From assembly GCA_013298025.1 (NCBI GenBank), contig JAAFJE010000009.1, positions 124,001-188,000 on the forward strand: 64,000 bases of DNA. The letters run 5' to 3'. The stretch is from Cytophagales bacterium. GTDB taxonomy: Bacteria > Bacteroidota > Bacteroidia > Cytophagales > Spirosomataceae. Both the position numbers and the translations under genes were made by a program. The notes under the pieces are model-generated. The model ran no database searches. It was not told the origin of the DNA and worked only from the letters and a program-made list of their open reading frames with translations. Positions 54,519 through 63,415 of the stretch are shown here, piece by piece. Numbering within the stretch: position 1 is the stretch's first letter; the number at the start of each line of letters is the position of its first letter.

Positions 54519-55802
54519 ATGAAAATCCTCATTCAAGCTGCTACTATTTATCAAAAAGGGAGTGTCTATAACGGACAAACCAAAGATATTTTGATTGAAG
54601 ATGGCATTATTCGCCAAATCGCCGACCATATCACCGACCCTACCGCAAGCCTCATTGCGGGCAAGCAACTGGGCGTTTCGTTGGGTTGGTTTGATATGCG
54701 TGTGCATGCCAAAGAACCGGGCTATGAACACAAAGAAAGCTTGTCGAGCCTAGAACAAGCGGCGTTGGCGGGTGGCTTTTCGGCGGTGGCTTTATTGCCT
54801 AATACCAAACCTACTGTACAAACCAAAGAAGGTGTGCATTACCTGAAAAGGGCAGGGGAGGCGATTTCTTTGCATCCGATGGCGGCTGTTACGTTGAAAT
54901 GCGAAGGAAAAGATTTTACCGAAATGATAGACTTGCACCATGCTGGTGCAGTGGCTTTTACCGACGGCGAATATTCTTTACAAAATCCAGATATTTTGCT
55001 CAAATCGTTGCAGTATCTTACGCAGTTCGGAGGCTTGCTTGTGAATAGGCCAGAAGATACGCAACTGACGCATTTCGGACAAATGCACGAAGGCCATGTA
55101 AGTACGTTGATTGGGATGAAAGGAATGCCCGAAATGGCAGAGGAGTTGATGATTATTCGTGACTTACGCTTGCTTGAATATGTGCTTCAAACGCCTTTTG
55201 CCACCATCGAAACCAATAAACCCTTGCTTCATTTTGCTTGTATTTCTACGGCTGTTGGGGTGGCATTAATCAGGGCTGCCAAAGCCAAAGGCTTGCCTGT
55301 GTCGTGCGATGTGGCAGTACATCAGTTATGTTTTACAGAAGATGATTTGCTAGGTTTTGATACCAATTTCAAAGTAAATCCTCCTTTCCGCACGGCAAGC
55401 GATGTAGAAGCCCTTTGGGTTGGCTTGGCCGATGGCACGATTGATGCCATTGTTTCAGACCATCATCCACAAGACGAAGAATCGAAAAAGTTAGAGTTCG
55501 ATATGGCAGAGTTTGGCGTTATTGGCTTAGAAACCCTTTTTGCAGCCTTACACACGTATAATGTGGGCTTGCCATTAGACGAGCTATTGGCTAAAATTAC
55601 CCTTGCTCCTCGCCACATTTTACGCTTGCCTGTACCCGAATTGAAAGAAGGAGCGAAAGCAAATCTGACGGTTTTTGACCTTGATTGTATTTGGGAATAT
55701 CAAGCTAAAAATATCGTTTCAGATGCTAAAAACTCACCTTTTATTGGAAAACAATTGAAAGGAAAACCCGTAGCGGTTGTGCGTTACTCATTAAATAAAT
55801 AA
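54519..55802 (+). CDS. Dihydroorotase-like protein, metal site degenerate
   Basis: 427 aa from ATG 54519 (TTG 54489 is in the terminator tail). Overall a type I dihydroorotase: GWFDMRVHAKEPGYEHKE, LPNTKPTVQTKEG, FKVNPPFRTASDVEALW, IVSDHHPQDEESK, FGVIGLETLFAALH. But key residues differ: the DxHxHxR metal/substrate motif reads D59-M-R61-V-H63-A-K65, so the first metal His and the substrate Arg are lost; the usual HxST His is Cys (LHFACIST, about 241); the paired His of PHH is His-Gln (VAVHQL). The Asp of SDHHP remains. By analogy with the inactive PyrC' subunits that hold aspartate transcarbamoylase together, this is probably non-catalytic. Lies ahead of two DUF4199 genes and gldF. Confidence 0.85.
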   Translation: MKILIQAATIYQKGSVYNGQTKDILIEDGIIRQIADHITDPTASLIAGKQLGVSLGWFDMRVHAKEPGYEHKESLSSLEQAALAGGFSAVALLPNTKPTVQTKEGVHYLKRAGEAISLHPMAAVTLKCEGKDFTEMIDLHHAGAVAFTDGEYSLQNPDILLKSLQYLTQFGGLLVNRPEDTQLTHFGQMHEGHVSTLIGMKGMPEMAEELMIIRDLRLLEYVLQTPFATIETNKPLLHFACISTAVGVALIRAAKAKGLPVSCDVAVHQLCFTEDDLLGFDTNFKVNPPFRTASDVEALWVGLADGTIDAIVSDHHPQDEESKKLEFDMAEFGVIGLETLFAALHTYNVGLPLDELLAKITLAPRHILRLPVPELKEGAKANLTVFDLDCIWEYQAKNIVSDAKNSPFIGKQLKGKPVAVVRYSLNK

Positions 55803-55807
55803 CCCTT

Positions 55808-56335
55808 ATGTTTAATCAGTCGTTTGCTAAAAATTTGTTTTTGTTTGGTTCAGTTGCTGGGGTAGTTTGTTTTTTGTACTGCTTTGTATTAGATGTCATG
55901 GGCATTATTCCATTGTCGGGAAAGCTGTTTCCTAGCAATTTGTTTGTATTAGTGGCGATGATTTTAGCCGTAAAAAATTACCGTAAACACAACCCTGATG
56001 CCATTTTGCATTTCTGGGAAGGATTGGTGGTGTCGGTGCTTACGGCATCAATAGCAGCGGTTTTATTGGCTTTATTGATGTACGTTTATTTTGCGACAGC
56101 ACACGGACAAAGTTTGATTCAAGTCTTTATCAAACAAGCCTTAGTAGAATACGCTGGCGGAAAAGCCCAAATCGTGAAAGAAACCAACGAGGCGTATTAC
56201 AACAGTCTTATAGCAGGCATCAAAGCCATTTCGCCTAGTTCTATTGCGTGGAGCGAAATCAAGCAACGCCCTTTGATAGCCATTTTACCTTCTATCATGA
56301 TTTCCTTGTATTTTAGAAGACAGTATGTTAAATAG
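55808..56335 (+). CDS. DUF4199-like membrane protein, copy 1
   Basis: 175 aa. Four predicted membrane helices: about 10-30 (LFLFGSVAGVVCFLYCFVLD), 40-57 (LFPSNLFVLVAMILAV), 70-95 (LVVSVLTASIAAVLLALLMYVYF, read in parts) and 150-168. A soluble loop of about 55 aa lies between the last two. The pattern fits DUF4199, a Bacteroidota family with no known function. Begins 5 nt after the dihydroorotase-like gene, so in one operon with it. Confidence 0.7.
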   Translation: MFNQSFAKNLFLFGSVAGVVCFLYCFVLDVMGIIPLSGKLFPSNLFVLVAMILAVKNYRKHNPDAILHFWEGLVVSVLTASIAAVLLALLMYVYFATAHGQSLIQVFIKQALVEYAGGKAQIVKETNEAYYNSLIAGIKAISPSSIAWSEIKQRPLIAILPSIMISLYFRRQYVK

Positions 56336-56359
56336 CCTCATAAACAAACACATTGTATC

Positions 56360-56869
56360 ATGGAAAATCAAACTACTACTACCAAAATTGCCCTGAAATG
56401 GGGTGCTATTTTAGGCATTGTTTTTATCATTTTCAATACAACCATGCTTGTATTAGGCATACAAGACAGCGTTAACTGGCTATTGTATTTACTCTTGGGT
56501 ATCGGTATTTATTTGTCGATGAACAATTATAAAACCGAAAACCAAGGTTATTTGTCGTTTGGCGAAGGCTTGGGTACAGGCACAATGGTTTCGGCTATAT
56601 CGGGTTTGTTGGTTAGTGCGTTCTCGTATGTGTATATGACCTTTATCGACCCTACTGTAACCGAACAGTTGCTCAAACGTGCCGAACTCGAAATGGAGCG
56701 AAAAGGCTATTCTGACGAGCAAATTGAACAAGCCTTAGAATATAGCAAAATGTTTATGTCGCCAAGCGTGTTGTTTGTAATCAGTATCATTTCGGTGATT
56801 TTTATAGGCTTTATTTTATCGTTAGCTATTGCTGCTTTTGTCAAAAAAGATAAAACAATTTTTGAGTAA
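56360..56869 (+). CDS. DUF4199 membrane protein, copy 2
   Basis: 169 aa, same topology as the preceding gene: helices at about 10-32 (KWGAILGIVFIIFNTTMLVL), 38-53, 68-92 (GEGLGTGTMVSAISGLLVS) and 138-162 (VLFVISIISVIFIGFILSL), with the loop ERAELEMERKGYSDEQIEQAL between the last two (as LKRAELEMERKGYSDEQI). The FGEGLGTG motif and Glu-rich loop are DUF4199 hallmarks. The two genes are likely an old tandem duplication, 24 nt apart. Confidence 0.85.
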   Translation: MENQTTTTKIALKWGAILGIVFIIFNTTMLVLGIQDSVNWLLYLLLGIGIYLSMNNYKTENQGYLSFGEGLGTGTMVSAISGLLVSAFSYVYMTFIDPTVTEQLLKRAELEMERKGYSDEQIEQALEYSKMFMSPSVLFVISIISVIFIGFILSLAIAAFVKKDKTIFE

Positions 56870-56956
56870 AAATACAAGGTATCCCAATGCCTATATACCA
56901 TAATATTACAGGTATTGGCTCTACTGAAAATAATCACTTTATAATTGATTCAGTTG

Positions 56957-57679
56957 ATGTATCAGATTTTTAAAAAAGAAATTCATTCCTTTTTAGGCTC
57001 ACTCATTGGCTACATGGTTGTTGGGGTATTTCTTACCATGACTGGCCTGTTTGTTTGGTTTTTCAACGGCAACATCCTAGACTATGGCTTTGCCGATTTG
57101 TCTTCTTTTTTTCAGGTAGCCCCTTTTGTATTTTTGTTTTTGATTCCTGCCATTACGATGAAGGCTTTTTCGGAAGAAGTCAAAACAGGTACGATAGAGC
57201 TACTTTTTACCAAGCCTATTAGGCGTTGGGAGATTGTGGTGGGCAAATACGCCGCTAGTTGTTTTTTGATTTTGTGTGCTTTAGTACCCACCTTGCTTTA
57301 CTACTATTCGGTGTATCAATTAGGAAGCCCACAAGGAAATGTTGACTCGGCTGCGGTGTTTAGTTCTTATATTGGTCTGTTCTTTTTGGGTTGTGTTTTT
57401 GCGGCTTTGGGCATTTTGGCCTCTACACTCACCGACAATCAGGTAACTGCCTTTGTCTTGGGTTTTGTGTTTTGCTTGTTGCTGTATTATGGTATTGGAC
57501 AAATAGCAGCCTTGCCTTTGTTGGGGGCGAATGGTTATTTTTTACAACAAATAGCCCTTGATTTTCAATACGATGCCCTGAGCCGAGGTTTGATAGATTC
57601 TCGAAATGTACTGTACTTTTTATCGGTCATTGTGTTGGCTTTGTGGACAGCCCATTTGCGTATTGCCAACACACAATAA
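56957..57679 (+). CDS. gldF: Gliding-motility ABC transporter permease GldF
   Basis: 240 aa from ATG 56957 (TTG 56945 also in frame). Six-helix ABC-2 type permease: FKKEIHSFLGSLIGYMVVGVF, FVFLFLIPAITMKAFSEEVKTGTIELL (conserved cytoplasmic hinge MKAFSEEVKTGTIE), FLGCVFAALGILASTLTDNQ, FVLGFVFCLLLYYGIG. In gliding Bacteroidota GldF works with GldG and the ATPase GldA. Here gldG does not follow: the next gene is a convergent ABC ATPase 117 nt away. The leading operon partner genes are dihydroorotase-like and DUF4199. Confidence 0.9.
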   Translation: MYQIFKKEIHSFLGSLIGYMVVGVFLTMTGLFVWFFNGNILDYGFADLSSFFQVAPFVFLFLIPAITMKAFSEEVKTGTIELLFTKPIRRWEIVVGKYAASCFLILCALVPTLLYYYSVYQLGSPQGNVDSAAVFSSYIGLFFLGCVFAALGILASTLTDNQVTAFVLGFVFCLLLYYGIGQIAALPLLGANGYFLQQIALDFQYDALSRGLIDSRNVLYFLSVIVLALWTAHLRIANTQ

Positions 57680-57796
57680 AGATTATAGCAGATTTTTGAT
57701 GGAAAAATGTAGGCAAAATAATGAATTGCCAAGGATTTTGTTCTTAGAAGAACACTATTTTACTGAAACCCGAAATCAAAAATATCACATCCCCAA

Positions 57797-58420
57797 TCAA
57801 AGTGATTTGTAGTCCATAATATTGTAAATATTAGGACAAAAAGTATATTCTTCGGGTTGATTAGAGCAGATAAAGGTGAGTCTGTTTTGGGCAAAAATTT
57901 GTACATTTTTGCTATACCAAGCAATCGCATGGCGGTCGAGGTTAGAGCTAGGTTCGTCGAGCATCAGCACGGCACTTTCCGACAAAAACGCCAAGCCTAA
58001 TTTAACCCGTTGTTTCATACCAGACGAAAAATGCTTGATAGCCTTATTTTTGGCGCGCGGTAGTTCGATAAAATCAATAAACGCCTCATGTGTGTAGCCC
58101 TGCACCAAAGGTTTGAATTGTGTATGAAAAGCGAGCAGTTCGGTAAGGGTAAATTCTTCGATGAGTTCCAGATAAGGTGCGGCAATCACGATATGCTTAA
58201 AAATATCGTCGGGTGAAATTTTTTCCCCTTGTAAGCTGTACTGAATTGTACCTTCTGAAGCAGGCATATAGCCAGAAAGCACTTGTAATAAAGTTGACTT
58301 ACCGCTCCCATTCGAGCCTGTAAAAGTATATACTTCGCCTTGTTTAAAATGCAGGTTTACAGCCTTGAATATCCATTCATTTCTAAACTTTTTTCCTAAA
58401 TTTTCGGTCAGTATATCCAT
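57797..58420 (-). CDS. ABC transporter ATP-binding protein
   Basis: 207 aa, a minimal ABC ATPase. Walker A TGSNGSGKSTLL (about 34-45), Q-loop near VIAAPYLELIEEFTL, signature HFSSGMKQRVKLGLAF (about 124-139), Walker B and D-loop AVLMLDEPSSNLDRHA (about 144-159), H-region FICSNQPEEYTF where the usual switch His is replaced by Asn/Gln (SNQP), which may weaken ATP hydrolysis. No permease in its own operon; last gene after lpxA. It could serve lipid or O-antigen-related export, or partner GldF across the convergent gap. Confidence 0.88.
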   Translation of the reverse strand: MDILTENLGKKFRNEWIFKAVNLHFKQGEVYTFTGSNGSGKSTLLQVLSGYMPASEGTIQYSLQGEKISPDDIFKHIVIAAPYLELIEEFTLTELLAFHTQFKPLVQGYTHEAFIDFIELPRAKNKAIKHFSSGMKQRVKLGLAFLSESAVLMLDEPSSNLDRHAIAWYSKNVQIFAQNRLTFICSNQPEEYTFCPNIYNIMDYKSL

Positions 58421-58454
58421 TCGTAAAAAATTGTGCGTAAAAAATGATGCATTG

Positions 58455-58485
58455 TATGGTAAGAGGCAAGCGTCCTCCTACCATA
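58455..58485 (-). terminator. Hairpin between lpxA and the ABC ATPase gene
   Basis: TATGGTA/TACCATA (58455-58461, 58479-58485) with inner GAGG/CCTC; directly after the lpxA stop. T-run only about 25 nt later on the minus strand (CATTTTTTACG), so termination is doubtful. Confidence 0.4.
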
Positions 58486-58491
58486 GCTCTA

Positions 58492-59271
58492 TCAATGTCC
58501 AGGCCCTTTGAAAATACCTCTTTCAGACGTTCTGATGAAAGAAACGATTTCATTTCTTTCTGAAGTATCGGGTAAATCTTTTTCAATTTGAGCCAGTGCA
58601 TCGGTTGTATTGAAACCTCTAAGAAAAATATAGCGATAGGCCTCTTGGATGAGATTTACTTGTTCGTCGCTGAAGCCACTTCTTTTCAAACCAATTGAAT
58701 TGACCCCCACATACGAAAGCGGTTCACGAGCAGCTTTCGTATAAGGCGGTACATCTTTACGGATAAGCGAGCCACCCGAAACCATCACGTGTTTTCCGAC
58801 CTTTACAAATTGATGAATCGCACAAGCACCTCCGAGGCGGGCAAAATCGCCAATTTCTACGTGGCCAGCCACTTGTACGCTATTGGCAATGATACAATGG
58901 TCGCCTACTACGCAATCGTGGGCGATATGCACGTAGGCCATCAAAAGACAATTACTGCCTACCACTGTTTGAAATTTTTCTTTCGTACCACGGTTGATAG
59001 TGACACATTCACGAATCGTAGTATTATCGCCAACCACCGTGATGGTATCTTCGCCATCAAATTTTAGGTCTTGTGGAATAGCAGAAATGACCGCACCGGG
59101 AAAAATGCGGCAATTTTTCCCGATTCTGGCACCGGGAAAAATGGTCACATTAGAGCCAATCCAGCAGCCTTCACCAATTTCTACATTTGCATGAATCACA
59201 GCAAACGGGTCAATGGTTACATTGGATGCGATTTTAGCGTCAGGATGTATATATGCTAAAGTTTGTGTCAT
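58492..59271 (-). CDS. lpxA: Acyl-ACP--UDP-N-acetylglucosamine O-acyltransferase
   Basis: 259 aa. First step of lipid A synthesis, adding 3-hydroxyacyl to UDP-GlcNAc in the cytoplasm. Left-handed beta-helix of hexapeptide repeats (IHPDAKIASNVTID, CWIGSNVTIFPGARIGKNC), catalytic His in VHIAHDCVVGDHC (about 120-125), GGACAIHQFVKVGKHVMVSG, and the C-terminal helical part VNSIGLKRSGFSDEQVNLI (about 190-208), which distinguishes LpxA from LpxD. Same strand as lpxC-fabZ and lpxD, 193 nt after them. Confidence 0.96.
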   Translation of the reverse strand: MTQTLAYIHPDAKIASNVTIDPFAVIHANVEIGEGCWIGSNVTIFPGARIGKNCRIFPGAVISAIPQDLKFDGEDTITVVGDNTTIRECVTINRGTKEKFQTVVGSNCLLMAYVHIAHDCVVGDHCIIANSVQVAGHVEIGDFARLGGACAIHQFVKVGKHVMVSGGSLIRKDVPPYTKAAREPLSYVGVNSIGLKRSGFSDEQVNLIQEAYRYIFLRGFNTTDALAQIEKDLPDTSERNEIVSFIRTSERGIFKGPGH

Positions 59272-59392
59272 AATTATTTCGGATAATTACTTAGCTTTGA
59301 TTATAATAGTTGATTATAGTGTTTGACAAACAATGGCTTGCACCATTGGATAGGCCGAGTAATTATGCAAAAAATGGTATAAAATTATAGTC

Positions 59393-59429
59393 TAAGCCTC
59401 TTGTGATTAGATGACGATTGGGAGGCTTA
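59393..59429 (-). terminator. Weak hairpin in the lpxC-lpxA gap
   Basis: TAAGCCTC/GAGGCTTA (59393-59400, 59422-59429) with a 21-nt loop, 35 nt past the lpxC-fabZ stop. No clear U-run; a second small hairpin CAATGG/CCATTG is at 59331-59348. May attenuate or process the transcript. Confidence 0.3.
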
Positions 59430-59464
59430 TCAATAAGCTTTTGCCTACAGCCTATAGCATATTT

Positions 59465-60859
59465 TTAGCTTTTGCGTACCAAGCTGGCAGTCATATCGGC
59501 TTCGCACACCACTTGTCCGGCTACATACGCAACCCCGTGCATTTTGGCAATACCTCTACGAATCGGTGCCGATAACGTGCATTTGAATATAACAGTATCG
59601 CCCGGAATAACATTTTTACGGAAACGACAATTTTCGATAGCTACTAAGTAGGGCCAATAGTTTTCGGGGTCGGGTACTGTACTAAGCACCAAGATACCAC
59701 CTGTTTGGGCCATTGCTTCTACCTGCATTACGCCTGGCATAACAGGATTGTTGGGGAAGTGTCCCATGAAATAGTTTTCATTCATGGTTACTTGTTTGAT
59801 GCCCACTACGCTCATATCGTCGAGATACATGATTTTATCAATCATTTGGAACGGATAGCGGTGTGGCAATAGCTGATAAATGCGTTCGTGGGTAAAGATA
59901 GGTGTTTGTTTGGGGTCGTATTTTGGCACTTGGTTTTTGTCGGCCTCTAGCATCAATTTTTTGATTTTTTTGGCCAAGGCAATGTTCGCTGCATGACCAG
60001 GGCGAGCCGCCAAAATTTGGGCTTTAATCGGGCGACCTACCAATGCCAAGTCGCCAACCATATCTAATAGTTTGTGACGAGCCATTTCATTTTTATAGTG
60101 CAAGCTGATGTTGTTGAGTACTCCAATTTCTTTTGAAACACTCACTTTGGGCTTACCTAGCACCATAGCGATGTGCTCAAGCTCTTCTTCGGTATAATCT
60201 CTGTCGGCAATTACCACGGCATTCGACAAATCGCCACCTTTGATGAGCCCCGCTTTATAAAGAGCTTCTAGCTCATGTACAAAGCAAAAAGTACGACATT
60301 TGGCAAAATCGTCATTAAATTGACTAATATGCGTAAGATTGGCGTGTTGGCTACTCAAAAACTTAGAGTTGTAATCCACCATCACGGTAAGGCGATAGTC
60401 GCTGTGTGGCAATGCTGCCAATTCAACCCCTCTTTCTAAATCTTTATAACGGATTTCTTCGGTAATTTCAAAGAATTTGCGGTGTGCTTCTTGTTCTTCA
60501 AGTCCCGCATCTAAGATAGCTTCTACAAATTTGATAGAACTACCATCCATAATAGGTGGCTCTGGGCCATCTAATTGAATCAAAACATTATCAACTTGGC
60601 AACCCACCATAGCAGCTAACACGTGTTCTACGGTATTGATTCTAGCACCATTGTGTTCAATGGTTGTTCCTCTCGAAATATCAACCACATGATCTACATC
60701 GGCATCGGCAATAGGCTGATTGGGCAAATCAACTCGCTGAAACTTATAGCCATGATTAGGAGGGGCTGGTAAAAAAGTCATGTTTGAAACCACCCCTGTA
60801 TGTAACCCAACGCCCGACAACGTGACCGCTTTTTTGATAGTGTGTTGTTTATTGTTCAT
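59465..60859 (-). CDS. lpxC-fabZ: Bifunctional LpxC deacetylase / FabZ hydroxyacyl-ACP dehydratase
   Basis: 464 aa from ATG 60859; an in-frame TTG at 60886 overlaps lpxD and is less likely. LpxC part about 1-300: TIKKAVTLSGVGLHTG, EHVLAAMVGCQVDNVLIQLDGPEPPIMDGSS (read in parts) with zinc His, HKLLDMVGDLALVGRPI with the second His and Asp. FabZ part about 320-464: YQLLPHRYPFQMIDKI with catalytic His, GHFPNNPVMPGVMQVEAMAQ with catalytic Glu. Deacetylates UDP-3-O-acyl-GlcNAc (committed lipid A step) and dehydrates 3-hydroxyacyl-ACP. The fusion is normal in Bacteroidota and lets one protein balance lipid A against fatty acids. Confidence 0.97.
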   Translation of the reverse strand: MNNKQHTIKKAVTLSGVGLHTGVVSNMTFLPAPPNHGYKFQRVDLPNQPIADADVDHVVDISRGTTIEHNGARINTVEHVLAAMVGCQVDNVLIQLDGPEPPIMDGSSIKFVEAILDAGLEEQEAHRKFFEITEEIRYKDLERGVELAALPHSDYRLTVMVDYNSKFLSSQHANLTHISQFNDDFAKCRTFCFVHELEALYKAGLIKGGDLSNAVVIADRDYTEEELEHIAMVLGKPKVSVSKEIGVLNNISLHYKNEMARHKLLDMVGDLALVGRPIKAQILAARPGHAANIALAKKIKKLMLEADKNQVPKYDPKQTPIFTHERIYQLLPHRYPFQMIDKIMYLDDMSVVGIKQVTMNENYFMGHFPNNPVMPGVMQVEAMAQTGGILVLSTVPDPENYWPYLVAIENCRFRKNVIPGDTVIFKCTLSAPIRRGIAKMHGVAYVAGQVVCEADMTASLVRKS

Positions 60860-60866
60860 GATAAAA

Positions 60867-61892
60867 TTATGGTAATTTTTTTTCAACTTCTCTCAATCGT
60901 TTTTCTAAAGCTGGAAGCTGACGGAAAACGGCTTGCGACTTGAGGTTATCGGTACTTTCCATAGCCGGATAGCCACTTAATTTAAGTCCTTCTTTTTTAA
61001 TATTTTTAGAAATACCTGATTGTCCTGTTATGATAGTGCGATTGGCTATTTGTAAGTGACCAGCAATACCCGCCTGTCCGCCAATCATGCAATTATCTCC
61101 GATTTTGGTCGAGCCAGAAATACCTGCCAGTGCAGCTATCACGGTATTTTTGCCAATTTCTACATTGTGAGCTATTTGCACAAGGTTGTCGATTTTAACT
61201 CCTTGTCTAATAATCGTAGAGCCCATCGTGGCACAATCGATGCAAGTGTTTGCCCCGACGCTTACGTGGTCTTCGAGTACAACATTACCCAATTGTGGAA
61301 TAGTCTTGTAAGTGCCATCGGCTTGCGGAGCAAAGCCAAAGCCATCGGAGCCAAGCACGGCGTTGGCATGAATGGTGCAATGGTTGCCAATAACTGTATT
61401 GGCGTAAATTCTAGCACCCGAATAAATCACGGTATTGTCGCCAATGCGTACATTGTCGCCGATACTTACGTGTGGGTATATTTTGACATTCTTGCCAATT
61501 TTACAGCCTTGCCCGATGTAGGCAAAAGCCCCCAAATAGAGGTCTTCTTCTACCGACGTATGCGTGCCGATAAAATGGGGTTGCTCTAAACCTTTTTTAT
61601 TGTTAGCTGTGATTTTTTGGTATTCTTGCAGTAAAACAGTAAAAGCGGTGTAGGCATTATCAACTAAAATGAGGGTAGTAGTAAAAGAATTTTTAGGCTC
61701 AAACGACTTGTCAACAATCACGGCAGTTGCCTTGGTTGTATAAAGGTATTGTTCGTACTTGAGATTGGCCAAGAAGGAAATAGCACCCTCTGTTCCTTCT
61801 TCTATTTTTGCTAGTTGGTTTATTTTTAAGGTTTTATCTCCTTTTACTTCACCGTTTAGCAAAAATGCAATTTGTTCAACTGTAAATTCCAT
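60867..61892 (-). CDS. lpxD: UDP-3-O-(3-hydroxyacyl)glucosamine N-acyltransferase
   Basis: 341 aa. N-terminal LpxD uridine-binding domain (VEQIAFLLNGEVKGDKTLKI, GAISFLANLKYEQYL), then a hexapeptide beta-helix: YIGQGCKIGKNVKIYPHVSIG, GSDGFGFAPQADGTYKTIPQLG (catalytic-site region, read in parts), NLVQIAHNVEIGKNTVIAA with catalytic His, and a C-terminal helix (RQLPALEKRLREVEKKLP). Third step of lipid A synthesis. 7 nt before the lpxC-fabZ ATG, so translationally coupled. Confidence 0.97.
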   Translation of the reverse strand: MEFTVEQIAFLLNGEVKGDKTLKINQLAKIEEGTEGAISFLANLKYEQYLYTTKATAVIVDKSFEPKNSFTTTLILVDNAYTAFTVLLQEYQKITANNKKGLEQPHFIGTHTSVEEDLYLGAFAYIGQGCKIGKNVKIYPHVSIGDNVRIGDNTVIYSGARIYANTVIGNHCTIHANAVLGSDGFGFAPQADGTYKTIPQLGNVVLEDHVSVGANTCIDCATMGSTIIRQGVKIDNLVQIAHNVEIGKNTVIAALAGISGSTKIGDNCMIGGQAGIAGHLQIANRTIITGQSGISKNIKKEGLKLSGYPAMESTDNLKSQAVFRQLPALEKRLREVEKKLP

Positions 61893-61984
61893 GTAAGCAG
61901 TTATAAGTGGTATGGAGTAAGTGTTTGGTCAGCAGAAAAGTACTCAGACAGCGATGTTTTCCCTACGTGTGCCATCACCTACCA

Positions 61985-63223
61985 CTATTTCAAATGCAAA
62001 TATACATTCTTTGCCCAACATATATAATATTTTTTGACGATGTTGCTAAGGGCTTTAATCGTAGGTAAGTCGGAGGCTTCGGCTATATCAAGTACGCCAC
62101 GGTCTTTGGTCAGGATATTAATGTTTTGCTTTTCAGCAAGGTAAGCAGCATTTGTAATAAACCCTTCTACCATGAAATAAGGCAAATCGTCGGGCGTGAG
62201 TCCTTCTTGGCTGAGTAAATCTATTTGAATTTTTTCAAGATGAGTTTGGCTTATTGGCTCGTCTGAAAGCGTAATTTTATAAAGTTTTCTTGCTAATAAC
62301 ATTTGGCTGATACTCGACAACAACTTGTCGGGATGCTTTGCCCAAACCTTAATACAGCCCCAAATATCGGTGTCGTCCATTTCGGTAAAAGCCTGTACTA
62401 TCGACGGAGAAGCCTTAAACATCGCCAAACTAATATCTTGTTGTAAAAAAACACCCAGCGCTGGCGTTGTAAATAGGGTTTCGCCTTGTCGGATAAGTTC
62501 TTTGGCTCTTTTAATAATTTGAATGAGCATGGTTTCGGCACAAATACAGGTTTTGTGCAAATACACCTGCCAGTACATCAAGCGACGTGCCGTAAGAAAA
62601 TTTTCGATAGAATAAATGCCTTTTTGTTCCACTACCAATTGGTTGTCAACCACATTGAGCATCTTCAAGATGCGGTCGGCCCCGATAGAGCCTTCTCTTA
62701 CGCCTGTAAAGAAACTATCACGGTTGAGGTAATCCATACGGTCAACGTCTAGTTGACTTGAAATGAGTTGGTGAAAAAAAGGACGCTGATACGTGCCATG
62801 AAACATAGCAATGGCTAGATTTAAAGCACCCGAAAACTCGGTGTTGAGTTGGTGCATGAGCCACAACGAAATTTCTTCGTGCGGTACGTGGTTGAGAATG
62901 GTGTGTTCGAGTACGTGTGAAAAAGGACCATGTCCTACATCATGCAACAAAATGGCAATTTGAGCGGCTTCGTATTCTTCTTCAGTAATATCCTGTCCTT
63001 TACTACGTAATGTCGAAAGGGCTTCTTGCATCAAGTGCATTGCACCGAGGGCGTGATGAAAACGGGTATGTAATGCTCCAGGATACACATATTCGGCTGT
63101 ACCAAGTTGTTTGATGCGGCGAAGCCTTTGGAAATGTGGGTGTTCTATCAGGTCGAAAATCAGTGGACTCGCAATGCTGATAAATCCATATACAGGGTCG
63201 TTGATTATTTTTCTCTTATTCAT
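61985..63223 (-). CDS. HD-domain phosphohydrolase, dGTPase/SAMHD1-like
   Basis: 412 aa. HD residues: LHTRFHHALGAMHLM (about 51-65), ILLHDVGHGPFSHVLEH (about 91-107) with the metal His-Asp pair 94-95, and SSQLDVDRMDYLNRDSFFTG (Asp of the fourth ligand; the DRxDYLxRDs motif). This is the widespread HD protein group related to YdhJ-like and SAMHD1 dNTP hydrolases; the true substrate is unknown. First gene of the leftward lpxD-lpxC-lpxA cluster, 92 nt before lpxD, a neighbour order common in Bacteroidota. Confidence 0.88.
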   Translation of the reverse strand: MNKRKIINDPVYGFISIASPLIFDLIEHPHFQRLRRIKQLGTAEYVYPGALHTRFHHALGAMHLMQEALSTLRSKGQDITEEEYEAAQIAILLHDVGHGPFSHVLEHTILNHVPHEEISLWLMHQLNTEFSGALNLAIAMFHGTYQRPFFHQLISSQLDVDRMDYLNRDSFFTGVREGSIGADRILKMLNVVDNQLVVEQKGIYSIENFLTARRLMYWQVYLHKTCICAETMLIQIIKRAKELIRQGETLFTTPALGVFLQQDISLAMFKASPSIVQAFTEMDDTDIWGCIKVWAKHPDKLLSSISQMLLARKLYKITLSDEPISQTHLEKIQIDLLSQEGLTPDDLPYFMVEGFITNAAYLAEKQNINILTKDRGVLDIAEASDLPTIKALSNIVKKYYICWAKNVYLHLK

Positions 63224-63343
63224 AACAATAAATCTGCTTTCAGGTCTTATTTTTTTAGGTATGCTTACCGACTGAAAATTACAGATTTATCCTATATCTT
63301 ACATCTTTTAGCGTCTTAATTTCTAGCAAAATCCATAGAATCG

Positions 63344-63375
63344 TTTGCAAATTACCTTGTATTCTATTAATTTTG
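63344..63375 (+). promoter_or_regulatory. Promoter of the tRNA gene
   Basis: TTTG (63344-63347), 20-nt spacer, TAATTTTG (63368-63375): both boxes match the Bacteroidota consensus, 40 nt before the tRNA. Confidence 0.75.
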
Positions 63376-63415
63376 CACCTGTTACGAAAACCTCGCAAAG
63401 AGGTTGATACGTAAG

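Noticed and set aside
57606-57812. Open frame across the end of gldF into the ABC ATPase gene; its last 37 codons (MEKCRQNNELPRILFLEEHY...) look vaguely protein-like
   Set aside because: Mostly a shadow of gldF; the 37-codon tail overlaps the ATPase stop and has no recognised homology or start context. A gene remnant is possible but not supportable.
59465-60859. LpxC-FabZ fusion as a novelty
   Set aside because: This fusion is the normal state in Bacteroidota.
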